This document shows, in pieces, positions 1 to 10,025 of a DNA stretch of 64,000 nt; position 1 is the stretch's first letter, and every line of letters starts with the position of its first letter. The notes below the pieces were generated by a model. It saw nothing but the letters and a program-made list of their open reading frames with translations, was not told the DNA's origin and ran no database searches. The stretch comes from Pirellulales bacterium (GTDB taxonomy: Bacteria; Planctomycetota; Planctomycetia; Pirellulales; JAEUIK01), in assembly GCA_019636335.1 (NCBI GenBank), contig JAHBXR010000007.1, positions 173,978 to 237,977 of the forward strand. Reading direction: 5' to 3'. Both the position numbers and the translations under genes were made by a program.

Positions 1-92
1 GGCCGCGCATCGTCGAGTGAAAGAAAAAATACCAGGCCGGCCACGCTGGCGGCGAGCGCCGCGCGCCAGAGTAGCGACGCGAATCGAATCAC
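1..92 (-). CDS. Partial exported or membrane protein, N-terminus only
   Basis: A minus-strand reading frame is open from a GTG at 92 to the window edge (30 codons, no stop). A GAGGAG ribosome-binding site lies about 7 bases before the GTG. The encoded N-terminus has a basic start (I-R-F) and then a hydrophobic run rich in Leu, Ala, Val and Phe, as in a signal peptide or membrane anchor. The rest of the gene is outside the window, so no function can be assigned. It is divergent from the gene at 351. Confidence 0.5.
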   Translation of the reverse strand, partial: MIRFASLLWRAALAASVAGLVFFLSLDDAR

Positions 93-350
93 AAGCGGGC
101 TCCTCTTCCCTGCTCCGGCGTGGCTTCCCAGGCACGCCGAACCGAGCCGCGGCGCCACCCTTGTGGGCCGGGCAAAGCAGCCACGATTATAGCCGGCCCC
201 CCCATCTCGTGCAGCGAATTTGCCAGATGTCTCGCGCCGGGACGGTCCGATTTGGCCAGCTTTTGCTACCTTGAATCCGCTCCTCTAAACTTCCAACCGA
301 GGGGTGACGACAACACGGCCCTTGGCGGCCCCAGGGAAGAAGAAGCACTC

Positions 351-926
351 TTGCTCGACGATCACCCCCCCCAGACCAAGACCGATCCGTCGCAGCATCG
401 GCCGATCGAGGCGCCGCGATTCACGCTGCGCTCCATGCTCTTGGTCGTCGCCTTGTTGAGCGGGTTGTTTGCTCTCTTCAGCGTACTAGGCACGACCTAT
501 TCCGTCATTCTGATCTGGTCGATGTTGCTCATCGCCGCGCATGTGGCTGCCAATGCCTGGGGGACGCGCCAGCGACGACTCAACGCCCCCGCAGGCAGCC
601 GAGATGGCGAATCGGAGATCGACCCCCCCTCGGTTGGCCTGGCCACGATCCAGGCGGCATTGGCTCCCGCCACGAGACTGCGCGAACGAATGGGGATCGA
701 TCGTTACATGATCGCCGTCACGTGCCTGGGAGCGTTCGCCGGAGGGATCGCCGGCGGAATGATTCTCGAACGCCAGTATTGGCAAACGGCCGGCTTCGAA
801 GCGATCCTTTTTGGCGCCCTCTCTTCCGCGGTGCTCGGAGGCTTCCTGGGCTTCCTGGTGAGCAGCTTTCTACGCGTGGCATTGAAGGCGCTGCACGAGG
901 CCGCCAACGAACCTCGCCATGAGTAA
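351..926 (+). CDS. Small four-helix membrane protein of unknown function
   Basis: This 191-aa protein is not recognised. A polar N-terminal stretch of about 25 residues is followed by four hydrophobic segments in two pairs: two near residues 30-75, a polar link of about 45 residues, and two Gly/Ala-rich ones near residues 120-180. The TTG start is chosen because an AGGGAAGAAGAAG purine run lies just upstream. The frame is open further upstream, but those codons (from 120) read as low-quality Arg/Pro-rich sequence. The gene converges on the TMTC-like gene at 1032. Confidence 0.55.
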   Translation: MLDDHPPQTKTDPSQHRPIEAPRFTLRSMLLVVALLSGLFALFSVLGTTYSVILIWSMLLIAAHVAANAWGTRQRRLNAPAGSRDGESEIDPPSVGLATIQAALAPATRLRERMGIDRYMIAVTCLGAFAGGIAGGMILERQYWQTAGFEAILFGALSSAVLGGFLGFLVSSFLRVALKALHEAANEPRHE

Positions 927-1031
927 AAGGCCATCGGCTTGCTGGTTAGGATGCTCGTTCCGGTCAAGTCTCGTGCCTCACGCCTGTGGTGAGCCGCCCG
1001 TTTAGGAGACTTTGGCGTGCAGGGTGTAAAG

Positions 1032-3404
1032 CTACCGCTCTGACGGCAAGCGAAACGGGCGCTGTTGTTGGTAGAGCGCCAAACGCGGCTCGATTTCACG
1101 GGCAAGTTCGTGATGTCCCCCCTCTTGCGCGGCTTCGAGCGCGCGTTTTGCGAGAGCGGTTGCCCGCTGGAAGTCACCCGACTCGGCGTACGCCGCGGCC
1201 AGCACATCGACGCCGCGTGGATCGGCATAGCGCGTCGTCTCGCAGTACGACGTAGCGAGTCGTAAAGCTTCGGCTCCGTCGCGCCACTCCGCGTCGGGTT
1301 GGGTGGCCAGTGACCAGGCGAGATCGAGCGCCGCCGGAGAACCTGGTTGCCGGGCGTCGATCCAACGGAATTGCTCATAGGCTTCGGTAAAGTTTTTCTG
1401 GCGTAGCAGCACGTGAGCACGATGCCGGCGTGGTGTGAGGTCGAGCGGTGCGAGCTCAATCGCGCGATCGGCTTGCTCGAGTGCTGCCTCGAGCCGCCCC
1501 AATTCCATGAGCGCGACCGCGTAGCGATCGTGTACGGTCGCATCGTTGGGTGTTCTACTCAATTCGCGTTCGAACTCGGCGATGACCTCGTCGTCGCGAC
1601 CGGCGAGGATGAGGAGACGTATGAGTTCGATTTGTGCGGCACGAAGTTGCGGCTCGTAGACGAGCGCCCGGCGCAGCATCTCGATGGCCTTGGCTTGTTC
1701 GCCGGTGTCGTGCAGCGCGAGGGCATAGTTGTACCAGCCCACGCCGAACTCTGGTTCGAGTTCGATCGTGCGCTGATAGGCGGTCAGGGCCTCATGATGA
1801 CGGCCGAGCGTGGCCAGTGCTAGCCCGATGCCGAGATGAGCCTCGGCCAAGTTGGGGTCGAGCTGCGCGGCGTGCTCGTACTGCGCGAGGGCCTCGGCGT
1901 GATGTCCCAGCTTGCGCTCGAGATAGCCCAGATCACAGTAGGCCCGGGGACGTTCGGGCGCGATCTCGACCGCGGCAAGATAATTGGCCCGGGCGCCGTT
2001 CAGATCGGGAACCGCTTGCCATAGCAGCGTGCGCCCCAGCAGCGTGTGCGAGATGTAGCTTGTGGGGTTCACCCGGATCGAATGGGCAAACAGCGTTTGA
2101 TCGTCGCGCCAGCGTGAAGCCTGCCAGGCACTGCGTCCCGCGGCCAACAACAGCAGCACAGCGAACGCCCCATACCAGGCGGCCTGCCGGTGCGCTACCA
2201 GGAACCAGCTTATCGCGAGCGCCGGGCCCAGCATTGCCAGGTACGCGTAGCGATCGGCCACCGTCGAAATGTCTTGAAAGGAAAAAGGCACCAGTCCCGA
2301 CACGGGCAACAGTCCCAAAACGAAGATCGCCAACGCTCCCCACCAGGCGCGACGCTCGCGCGTGGCGTAGATGGCCGCCGCCAGTACGACGGGCACGAGC
2401 CACGCGAAATAACCCGCGCCACTGGCAAAGATCGCGCTCGGCGAACGTCCGTGATCGATGCCGAGATTCAACGGCCAGATCGTCTTCCAGAGATAAAATG
2501 CCAGCGAATCTCCCGCGATGAAGGGACGCTGCCAAAGCGGTGGCGGAACGAAGTGCAGTTCGTCCCCCGACTGCTGCCACCACGTGGCTGCCACGCTTAA
2601 CAGTGCCAGTCCGAACCAGGGCGCCAACGTCAGCAGGCTCTTCCGCAGAGTCGAACGCAGAAACACGACATCCAGCACCACGGCCATCGCCGGCAGCGAC
2701 ACGGCCGATGGTTTGGCCAGCAGCGCCAGTCCAAACGCCAGGGCGGCGATCGTGTGGCGCAGGATCCTGACGCCGTCGCGACGAGGGACGAACGCCGTGT
2801 TGCCGGTTTCCGACCCTGCGTCGATGGCGACGAGATGTTGCCACACGGCAAACCACCCCAGGGCACCGGCGAGCAACCCCTTTGTTTCGGTGACCCAGGC
2901 GACCGATTCGGCTAGCAGCGGATGCAGCGCATAGAACAAGGCGCCGAAGAAGGCCGGTAGCTCCGTGCGCACCAGCAGCCGCAAGATCTGCCACATGCTT
3001 AAGACACTCAGCACATGGAGCAGCAGATTGCCTGCGTGAAACACACCGGCCGCCAGGTAACGTGGTGTTTGCGGGGTGGCGGGCGTTTCGGCCAGCCAGG
3101 CTTCGGCCGACCAGAAGGTATACGTCACCGGTACATAGAGCAAAGCATACGGTTCGCGCCAGAATCGTTGCACCGATTCCCAGGTCACTGGATTCAGGTA
3201 GGGATTCTCGGCCACATTGATCGGATCGTCCCAGGTCGAGAAACGATGGCCGAGCGTCTGGCCGTACACCAGCATGATGGCGATGACGAGAAGGGCCAGG
3301 CTCCACAGCGGACGCCAACCGGCGTCGAACGGCGCCGATGTCGACTGCGACGCGCGTGCGGGCGGTTGGAGGGCACGCTTCGAACTACGGCCTTTGCGAT
3401 TCAT
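1032..3404 (-). CDS. TMTC-like membrane glycosyltransferase-family protein with TPR domain
   Basis: This 790-aa protein resembles the TMTC/GT-C class: an N-terminal multi-helix membrane domain (about residues 30-440) followed by tandem TPR repeats (about 450-700). The first extracytoplasmic loop has the acidic pair T-W-D-D-P at residues 59-60, where GT-C enzymes carry their catalytic DD/DE motif. The segment with H-P-L-L-A-E-S-V-A-W-V is typical of the TMTC family. Family knowledge suggests lipid-linked sugar transfer to exported proteins; that is inference here. It is last in a minus-strand run behind the amidohydrolase (24-base gap). Confidence 0.8.
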   Translation of the reverse strand: MNRKGRSSKRALQPPARASQSTSAPFDAGWRPLWSLALLVIAIMLVYGQTLGHRFSTWDDPINVAENPYLNPVTWESVQRFWREPYALLYVPVTYTFWSAEAWLAETPATPQTPRYLAAGVFHAGNLLLHVLSVLSMWQILRLLVRTELPAFFGALFYALHPLLAESVAWVTETKGLLAGALGWFAVWQHLVAIDAGSETGNTAFVPRRDGVRILRHTIAALAFGLALLAKPSAVSLPAMAVVLDVVFLRSTLRKSLLTLAPWFGLALLSVAATWWQQSGDELHFVPPPLWQRPFIAGDSLAFYLWKTIWPLNLGIDHGRSPSAIFASGAGYFAWLVPVVLAAAIYATRERRAWWGALAIFVLGLLPVSGLVPFSFQDISTVADRYAYLAMLGPALAISWFLVAHRQAAWYGAFAVLLLLAAGRSAWQASRWRDDQTLFAHSIRVNPTSYISHTLLGRTLLWQAVPDLNGARANYLAAVEIAPERPRAYCDLGYLERKLGHHAEALAQYEHAAQLDPNLAEAHLGIGLALATLGRHHEALTAYQRTIELEPEFGVGWYNYALALHDTGEQAKAIEMLRRALVYEPQLRAAQIELIRLLILAGRDDEVIAEFERELSRTPNDATVHDRYAVALMELGRLEAALEQADRAIELAPLDLTPRRHRAHVLLRQKNFTEAYEQFRWIDARQPGSPAALDLAWSLATQPDAEWRDGAEALRLATSYCETTRYADPRGVDVLAAAYAESGDFQRATALAKRALEAAQEGGHHELAREIEPRLALYQQQRPFRLPSER

Positions 3405-3427
3405 GGAGCCGACGAATCTATGATGTT

Positions 3428-4741
3428 TTAGCGCTGATGTGCCGCCGATGCCGCCTCGGCAACGGTGGCGAGCGACTTTCCGGCGAGTTGACCGGCCTTG
3501 ATCGTGCCCCCTTGCATCACCGCCAGAAAACGTTTGCGCTGTTGCAACAGCGAGATATCGGCCACGACGTCCCCCTCGACGACGAGCAGATCGGCGAGCT
3601 TTGCCGGCTCGATGGTTCCCAACTCGTGGCCCCGGCCCAATATCTCGGCGCCGGTCTTCGTGGCACAGGTAATCACTTCCAAGGGCGTGAAACCGACGTA
3701 GTCCACAAAGAATTGTAGCTCGCGGGCATAGTCGCCGTGCGGGTTCCAGGCGAAACCGTAGTCGCCCCCCAGGCCGAGCCGACCCCCGGCACGCAGGATG
3801 CGCCGGGCACTTTCAGCGCCCCCTTCCAGCGTCTCGCGGTGGCCGTCGACCACGCGCTGCGACATGCCCAAGGCCGGTCCATTTTCGATGCTGGCCAGTT
3901 CGAAGTAGAGCGCGGGTACCACCGGTGTATTCCGCTCGAGTAGCAAATCGAGCGCCTCGTCATCCATGAACGTGCCGTGCTCGAGCGTGTCGTAGCCGGC
4001 GCGGATCGCGTTCTTGATGCCTTCGGTAGCACGGCAATGTCCCGTCACTTTCAGCCCGTGGTTGTGCGCGGTGGCCACCACGGCATGCATCTCTTCGAAG
4101 GTCATGCACAGCGTGTGATGATCGTTCGCGTCGGGCGCGGCAGCGTCGCCGGTGGGGTAGGTCTTCACCCATTCGACGCCATCTTTGACCAGCTTGCGCA
4201 CGGCGGCGCGTGCTTCATCCGCGCCGTTGATCAGCAGGACGAGTCCTTCCATGCCGATCTTGCGGAAATCGGGGTTCCAGTCCATCAGGCCACCAACTCC
4301 GCAGATCTCGCGTCCGCTGGCCGCCAGTCGAGGTCCGATGACGAGATCCTCTTCGAGCGCCTTCTTCAACCAGACGTCGATGTTGAACAGGCTGCCACCG
4401 CTACGGGCGGCGGTGTAGCCACATTCGAGCGCTAGCCGCGCGTTTGCCGCGGCTAGCAACGTCACGTATTCCACGGGATACTTGATGTCGAGGTCCTCGA
4501 GCGCCGCGACGTTGAAGTACGTGGGATGAAAATGCGCCTCGATCAGCCCGGGCATGATCGTGCCCCCCCGCGCGTCGAGCAGCGTGGCATCGGGAGAAAA
4601 GTCGGTAGCCCCTTGAGCGGGACCCGCGTAGATGATGACGCCGTCGCGCACCACCACGGCCGCGTCGGCAACGGGAGCCCGGCCGGTGCCATCGACCAGC
4701 GTGCCGTGACGCACGAGCAGCGTTCCCTGGGCAGACTTCAT
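3428..4741 (-). CDS. Amidohydrolase family metalloenzyme (imidazolonepropionase/prolidase-like)
   Basis: A 437-aa TIM-barrel amidohydrolase, with a small beta-sandwich domain formed by both ends of the chain. Visible metal-site elements are H-F-H after the first barrel strand, the V-K-T segment carrying the likely bridging lysine, T-G-H-C, L-E-H-G-T and G-G-D-Y. The ATG at 4741 is preferred because GGAG sits 6 bases upstream; a GTG at 4753 is the alternative. It lies about 20 bases after the alpha/beta hydrolase stop, so the two are probably cotranscribed. The substrate cannot be read from sequence; these enzymes cleave cyclic amides, dipeptides or carbamates. Confidence 0.85.
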   Translation of the reverse strand: MKSAQGTLLVRHGTLVDGTGRAPVADAAVVVRDGVIIYAGPAQGATDFSPDATLLDARGGTIMPGLIEAHFHPTYFNVAALEDLDIKYPVEYVTLLAAANARLALECGYTAARSGGSLFNIDVWLKKALEEDLVIGPRLAASGREICGVGGLMDWNPDFRKIGMEGLVLLINGADEARAAVRKLVKDGVEWVKTYPTGDAAAPDANDHHTLCMTFEEMHAVVATAHNHGLKVTGHCRATEGIKNAIRAGYDTLEHGTFMDDEALDLLLERNTPVVPALYFELASIENGPALGMSQRVVDGHRETLEGGAESARRILRAGGRLGLGGDYGFAWNPHGDYARELQFFVDYVGFTPLEVITCATKTGAEILGRGHELGTIEPAKLADLLVVEGDVVADISLLQQRKRFLAVMQGGTIKAGQLAGKSLATVAEAASAAHQR

Positions 4742-4760
4742 CCTTCGCTCCACTAGCTCA

Positions 4761-5687
4761 TCAATCGAGTACGGCGAGAAACGTGAGCAGATGGTTCGTC
4801 ACATCCATCGTGCGAGCGGTATGCAGCGAGTGTCCGGCCCCGCCGAAGCGGATGATCGTGCCGTCGGCCAGCAGCCTGCTGGTCTGCGCCGTGTCGGCAT
4901 CGATAAGCATTCCACCGACCGCTTCGTCGGCCTGGAGCACGAGCGCCGGCGATTTCACCCCGCGGAGCACCTGCTGCCAATCGTACCCAGAGAGCCAGCG
5001 TCCGGCGACTATCGGATCGAGCACGGCCGGATCAACCGCAGCCAGACAGGACGCTTGATAACGCAATTGCACGAAGTCGCGAACCTCGCCCAAACGCCAC
5101 GTGCGGCCCGAGACGGGATCCGAGAGGACGAGCTCCGCCAAGGCACGGGCAAGATCAGCGACACTCTGCCGCCAAGGGAGCAACGTGCGCAACGAGGCAA
5201 AGTACCCGAGCAACGAGGACTCGCCAATGCGAGCCCCCATCGTTTCAAAAGGAGGATCTTCGAGCACGATGGCACGTACCAGGTCGGGGCGGGCAGCCGC
5301 GGCGCCAGCGGCCACCATTGCTCCGAGCGAGTGCCCGTAGATCACCACCGGCGCCGGCGCATGCCGCTCGAGCAGCTCGACGAGGTCGAGCACATAGTCG
5401 GCCACGAAGTAGTCGCCGTCGGCGGTCCTGGCCGAATGGCCATGCCCGCGCTGGTCGATCGCCACGAGCTGCCAGCGCGACGCGAGCGCAGGAAAGAGTG
5501 GCAAGAAGGTGGTCCAGCGACGCAAGACGCCGTGGACAAAGACAATCGCCGGCGCACGGCCCCCTGTCCTGTTCGCGACGTTGAGTTCCAACCCACGGAC
5601 CGTGACGCGTCGTTCGTCAAACATGGAGGCCTTGCTTGCGTAAGGCAACTCGCGTGCCCTGTCGAAGAGTGATGCGGTGCTCGACAT
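4761..5687 (-). CDS. Alpha/beta hydrolase
   Basis: A 308-aa protein of the alpha/beta hydrolase fold. It has an oxyanion H-G-V motif near residue 55, D-Q-R-G-H-G-H-S, the nucleophile elbow G-H-S-L-G-A, and a C-terminal G-A-G-H-S-L-H with the likely catalytic histidine. The acidic residue is probably in the A-D-E-A stretch before it. No signal peptide is visible, so it is likely cytoplasmic. The ATG at 5687 is chosen; TTG at 5708 also opens the frame. It is coupled to the downstream amidohydrolase, suggesting a shared degradative role. Confidence 0.85.
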   Translation of the reverse strand: MSSTASLFDRARELPYASKASMFDERRVTVRGLELNVANRTGGRAPAIVFVHGVLRRWTTFLPLFPALASRWQLVAIDQRGHGHSARTADGDYFVADYVLDLVELLERHAPAPVVIYGHSLGAMVAAGAAAARPDLVRAIVLEDPPFETMGARIGESSLLGYFASLRTLLPWRQSVADLARALAELVLSDPVSGRTWRLGEVRDFVQLRYQASCLAAVDPAVLDPIVAGRWLSGYDWQQVLRGVKSPALVLQADEAVGGMLIDADTAQTSRLLADGTIIRFGGAGHSLHTARTMDVTNHLLTFLAVLD

Positions 5688-5720
5688 CACAACCGACTCG
5701 ACGAGCAATATCGAGCCGTG

Positions 5721-6278
5721 CTAGGTGTTCGACGCTTCAACGGCCGGCGCATGCGAGGGCACGTGAGCTGCATGCGGTTGCGCCTTGGGAGCAAAGAAGA
5801 GCACCATGAACGCGCCGATGGCCACGAGGATCAGCCCCGAGAGAAACCAGGGACTGACCGATTTCCAAGTACCCGCCCAATAGATCGTCAGGAAGGCATT
5901 CACCACCGGCGCGCAGCCGAAGACGAGTGGCATGACGTAGGTCGGTTTGCCCCCGAAGAAGAAGGCGAGAATGATCCCCAACGCACCGAGCGCCCCCGCC
6001 GTCCCGGCCAACAGGCTCCAGAACGTGCCGGTGAAGGTCCAGTAGCCTTCGCCACTCTCCCCCATCTGCTCGCCGAAGAACTGCAGCATGGCGATCGGCG
6101 CGACCACGGCGATGACGAAGTAGGCCACGCCGACGCAAATCAACGGACGGAGCCGGCTCCCTTTGACGGTCACGTCCGGCCGCATCCCCTCCTGCCCACG
6201 GTGCAGCACCGGCCCGTAGACTCCCCAGCAGACAACCGTCAGTCCAATGAACGCGATGACGAGCGCTAAGTCCTTCAT
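5721..6278 (-). CDS. Multi-pass membrane protein of unknown function
   Basis: A 185-aa hydrophobic protein with about five predicted membrane helices and a short Ala/His-rich polar tail. A charged loop with R-P-D-V-T-V-K follows the first helix. The ATG at 6278 has GGAG about 10 bases upstream. The frame continues upstream to 6455 but that part overlaps the permease gene end and is not hydrophobic. It resembles the sugar-transporter-like (EamA/RhaT-type) proteins found in planctomycetes, but I cannot assign the family firmly. Confidence 0.6.
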   Translation of the reverse strand: MKDLALVIAFIGLTVVCWGVYGPVLHRGQEGMRPDVTVKGSRLRPLICVGVAYFVIAVVAPIAMLQFFGEQMGESGEGYWTFTGTFWSLLAGTAGALGALGIILAFFFGGKPTYVMPLVFGCAPVVNAFLTIYWAGTWKSVSPWFLSGLILVAIGAFMVLFFAPKAQPHAAHVPSHAPAVEASNT

Positions 6279-6396
6279 GCGAGCAAATCTCCGGCAGGTC
6301 GCTAGGCGGATGGGTTGGAGTGAAGTGCCGACAGTGTAGCAAATCGGCCGCCGGGCGGCAGTCCAAGTCGCTGCACTCGGGGGCCTTGCGAGTTTT

Positions 6397-9300
6397 TCAG
6401 TCACCGCGCAAGGCGGGCACCAGTGGCGCCCGCAGCACCGTTCGCACCGCGGCAAATCCGGCCAGCAATCCGGCTATCAGCACGAGCCCCAAGGTCGCGG
6501 CCAGTGTGGCGAAGGGGAGGCCTGCCGAACCACCGAGCAGATGAGGGCTGATGGCGACCAGTGCCGCGAAGACGCCGATGGCCAGCCCGAGTACGAGCAA
6601 GGTGGCGTTTTCTAGCAGGACCAGCCCGGCCAGACGCCGGCGTCGGAAGCCCGTCGCCCGCAGCAGCGCCAGTTCGCTGCGTCGCTCGAGCACGTTGCGC
6701 AGCTCGACCGTGGCCAGTCCGAACGTGCCGAGTAGCAGCCCGAGACCGCCGAGGCTCTGGAACGTCGCCAGGTAGGTGTTCTGCACGGCGAAGAAGCTGG
6801 CCAATCGCGCCGCGGGGCGTGTCGCGTCGAAGCCATAATCGCCCAATTCGCCTTCGAGTTGCTTTGCGATCTGCTCCGTTTGCGCCTGGGTGGCGTCGAT
6901 CAGGAAGAACCGATACCCGCTCACGTTCGGAAAGAGTCGGCGGAAATTCGCTTCGGCCATGAGCACGTCCCCTTGCAGGATGCTGTTCTTGAGCAGCCCC
7001 ACGACTTCGAGCGTCACGGGACGTCCGGCGTCGTCTTCGATCTCGTAGGTCGAGCCAGGACCACCGTAGAGGTGCAGGCTGTACATGGCCGTGTTTTGAT
7101 CGAGCACGACGGGCACGATGGGATTTCCCCTTGCGTCCTTGCCCGGCTCGCGCTCGAGTAGCAGCCAAGGGTTGGCCTGCTCTTCCCGCGTGTTCGCGGC
7201 CGAGGCTGCCCAGGCAAAGCCGCCGCGCTCGATGAGCGATCGCGGCACGCCGAGCACCTCGGGTTGGCTCGGCTGAAACAGGTTCAAGCAACTGGCATCG
7301 TCCCCCACCCGGCGGCGCAGTGCGAACACGTGAGGCGTTGAGCTGTTCGTGGATGTCGACGTTGCGGCAGCCGGCGCTGCACTATTCCACGCAGCGTTCA
7401 GATCCTCGTAGATCGGTTGATCGCTCTCGGCTAGCAGGGCAAAGCCGCCGGTTCCCGTGTCGCGCTGGGCCGAGTCGCCCGGGGGATCGAGGCGGAAGGC
7501 GCCGATCGCCACGATGAGAAAGCTGGCCGTCGCGACGAGCCCCACGGTGAGTGTGGTACGTCCTGGGTGGCGTCCTCCATTGCGCAGCGCGAGTCGGACT
7601 AGCGGTGCCCTGCCGGTTGCGATGAGCGATCGCGCCGAGTCGGTCGCGAGCCAGCTTCGCAGCAAGAGCAACAAGGCGATCAACACCAACATGCCCGAGC
7701 CAAAGAAGGCGCCGGCCTGCGCTTCGTTGACCAGGCGGCTGGCCACGGCGGTGAGCAGCGCGGCCAACGCGAGGGCGGAGTATGCGATTCGCCGCGGCCA
7801 GCGCGAGGGAGCCTTTCCCGCAATCGGCGTCTCGGCTACCTGCCCCGAAAGCAACTGTCGGGCCGATTGTTTGCCCAGGCGAGCCACAGCCCAGTGCATG
7901 CCCGTGGCCGCCAGGAAGACGCCCGCCACGTATCCGGCGATGAGACTCGTCGGCGTGGCGTAAAGTTCGAGGAATGGCGTGCTAACCGCCGCGAGCCACC
8001 AGGTGCGCAGCCCGACGAGCATGAGCCACGCATAACCGACCCCCACTAGCACGCCGACCACGGCGGCCAGCGCGGCGACCGATAATCCTTCGCCAGCCAG
8101 GAGCAAACGGGCCCGCCGCCAGCGCGTGCCGACCGCGGCCAACACGCCCAACTCGCTGGCCCGCGACTCGACCCCCAGGCGGAACAGCAAGGCGATCAGC
8201 ATGCCGGCCGAGGCGATGATGAACATGCTGAAGCCGAGAAAGAGGAGGCCAAACGGCGTCGTGCCGGAGGCCGCCATTAGCCCCATCCGTTTCACGGGAA
8301 TGAAGCGCAGTCCCATCTCGGCAGGGTCGGGACGAATCGCCGCGGCGAGAGCCGCCACCTGCTCTGCCGCGCTCTTGGCACTGTCGTCGGGTACAAAGCG
8401 GATGGTCGTCGTATCGCCGAAACGACTGCCCCACAGTCGACGTCCCGTGGCGAGCGAGACAAAGGCCTTAGGCGTCGTGCGGTAGTCGTCCCAATATTGT
8501 TCGTCGTCGCTGCGAATGCGGGCCGCATCGAAGGGGAACGGCGGATCCCAATCGCCCATCGAATCGACGTCGGTTACGCCCTCGAGCTTGGGGGTGAAGT
8601 CGGGATCGCGCGCTGCGCCTTCCAATTCGACAATGGCCTTGAGTCGCAGCGTCGTCGTTTTCTCGACCACTTCGCCGTGCGTGCTTTCCGGCTCGAAGTA
8701 GGTAAGCGAGATCTCGTCCCCCGGTTTCGCCTCGAGATCGTCGGCGGCCCAACGATTCAAGACGATCTCGTCGTCGCCGATGCGGTCGAGCGGCTGACCC
8801 TCGCTGGTGAGAAAAGGTCCCAGCGGTGGCATCGTGCGCGGATCGATGGCCGCGATCGTCGAGTAGGGAATCGAGAAATCGCCCCGGCGAATGTCGTTCG
8901 CCAGATAGGTGAACGACGATTGCCGACGCTCGGACGGCACTGCTTTCTCGGCGGCGCGGACGAGCGCCGGCTCGAGCATCATGCGATCGCTGGTCAGGTT
9001 GAGGTAACCCTGCGGGGTGCGCTCGAGCGTGACGCCGTAGTCGGCCAGCGTCGGCTGCAGCCACGTGCTCAGCGCGGACTCCAACTGGGCGCCGGCCGCG
9101 CGGGTCGGATCGTTGCCTGCGACGAAAATGGCATTGATGCGCGTCGGTTCACCAAGGCTGGACGCTAGCGTGTCGAGATCGACGAAAGCGTTGAGGGGCC
9201 ATTGCTGGTCGGGGCGAATGCCGAAACGCCCCAGGCCTGCGGCCGGCAGAATGGCTGAGACCTTGAGGCGACGATTGCGGATCGTTTCGGTCTTGCGTCC

Positions 9301-9810
9301 CAGGGGGCTGTCGGCCGGCACGGCGTCGAGGCGCGGCAATCGCACGATCACCTCGTCGCCCACCTGGGCGCCGAGTTCTTTTGCCAACGGTTCGTTCAGG
9401 GCGACTTCGCCTGACTTGAGCGTGGGCTGCGGTCCGTTCGGATCGAGCTTCCAGAAACGGGACTCGGTACCAAAAACGTCGACCCCGCTGGCGCGTCGTT
9501 TGTCCCCCGGCAACTCGAGCGTGCCCTGCAGCACGATGGCCGGGATCGCCTCGGTGAATGATTGGCCGAATTCAGGCCGAGCGGCCAACTCGGCGGCCAG
9601 TTCGCGGCGGAAGAACTGCGGAGCAACGAGAATCGAATCGGTGGCTCCCAGCCGATCGACCACGATATGCCGCAGGCTGCCGCGCATCGAGTCGCCGACG
9701 AGCAAGGCACCCGTCAGTACCGCTGTGCCGGCAACCACCCCCAGCGCCACCGCCAGATGCATCCGCCAATGATGCCGCAGGCCGAGCAGGATGAGGTGAA
9801 TGAGAGACAT
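6397..9810 (-). CDS. FtsX/MacB-type ABC transporter permease, large two-module form
   Basis: A 1137-aa permease. The N-terminus has a membrane anchor followed by a large MacB-like extracytoplasmic domain (about residues 50-540). Three or four membrane helices follow (about 550-700), then a further helix pair, a second soluble domain (about 800-980) and three C-terminal helices. Duplicated FtsX modules of this kind normally move lipids or lipoproteins and need a LolD/MacB-type ATPase. None is adjacent; the nearest in this window is at 63056. Start at 9810 is chosen because the hydrophobic N-terminus begins there. Confidence 0.85.
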   Translation of the reverse strand: MSLIHLILLGLRHHWRMHLAVALGVVAGTAVLTGALLVGDSMRGSLRHIVVDRLGATDSILVAPQFFRRELAAELAARPEFGQSFTEAIPAIVLQGTLELPGDKRRASGVDVFGTESRFWKLDPNGPQPTLKSGEVALNEPLAKELGAQVGDEVIVRLPRLDAVPADSPLGRKTETIRNRRLKVSAILPAAGLGRFGIRPDQQWPLNAFVDLDTLASSLGEPTRINAIFVAGNDPTRAAGAQLESALSTWLQPTLADYGVTLERTPQGYLNLTSDRMMLEPALVRAAEKAVPSERRQSSFTYLANDIRRGDFSIPYSTIAAIDPRTMPPLGPFLTSEGQPLDRIGDDEIVLNRWAADDLEAKPGDEISLTYFEPESTHGEVVEKTTTLRLKAIVELEGAARDPDFTPKLEGVTDVDSMGDWDPPFPFDAARIRSDDEQYWDDYRTTPKAFVSLATGRRLWGSRFGDTTTIRFVPDDSAKSAAEQVAALAAAIRPDPAEMGLRFIPVKRMGLMAASGTTPFGLLFLGFSMFIIASAGMLIALLFRLGVESRASELGVLAAVGTRWRRARLLLAGEGLSVAALAAVVGVLVGVGYAWLMLVGLRTWWLAAVSTPFLELYATPTSLIAGYVAGVFLAATGMHWAVARLGKQSARQLLSGQVAETPIAGKAPSRWPRRIAYSALALAALLTAVASRLVNEAQAGAFFGSGMLVLIALLLLLRSWLATDSARSLIATGRAPLVRLALRNGGRHPGRTTLTVGLVATASFLIVAIGAFRLDPPGDSAQRDTGTGGFALLAESDQPIYEDLNAAWNSAAPAAATSTSTNSSTPHVFALRRRVGDDASCLNLFQPSQPEVLGVPRSLIERGGFAWAASAANTREEQANPWLLLEREPGKDARGNPIVPVVLDQNTAMYSLHLYGGPGSTYEIEDDAGRPVTLEVVGLLKNSILQGDVLMAEANFRRLFPNVSGYRFFLIDATQAQTEQIAKQLEGELGDYGFDATRPAARLASFFAVQNTYLATFQSLGGLGLLLGTFGLATVELRNVLERRSELALLRATGFRRRRLAGLVLLENATLLVLGLAIGVFAALVAISPHLLGGSAGLPFATLAATLGLVLIAGLLAGFAAVRTVLRAPLVPALRGD

Positions 9811-10025
9811 GAGCGGAGTAGGTGACCAGTGACGAACGGCGGCACGAAGTCCGCACGCTTTCCCAGCGTGGCCTTGCCCTCGCACAGGCTAACAGCCAGT
9901 GCTACTTTGCGAAAGGCGTTGGTCTTACGTTGAATTCAGGGTTATCCCGCAGTCGCGGCCGCGGTTTGTTACATTGAGATTCTACGGACAGGGCGATGCT
10001 CAAACTCGAGCAGTGGAGTGCGGAA

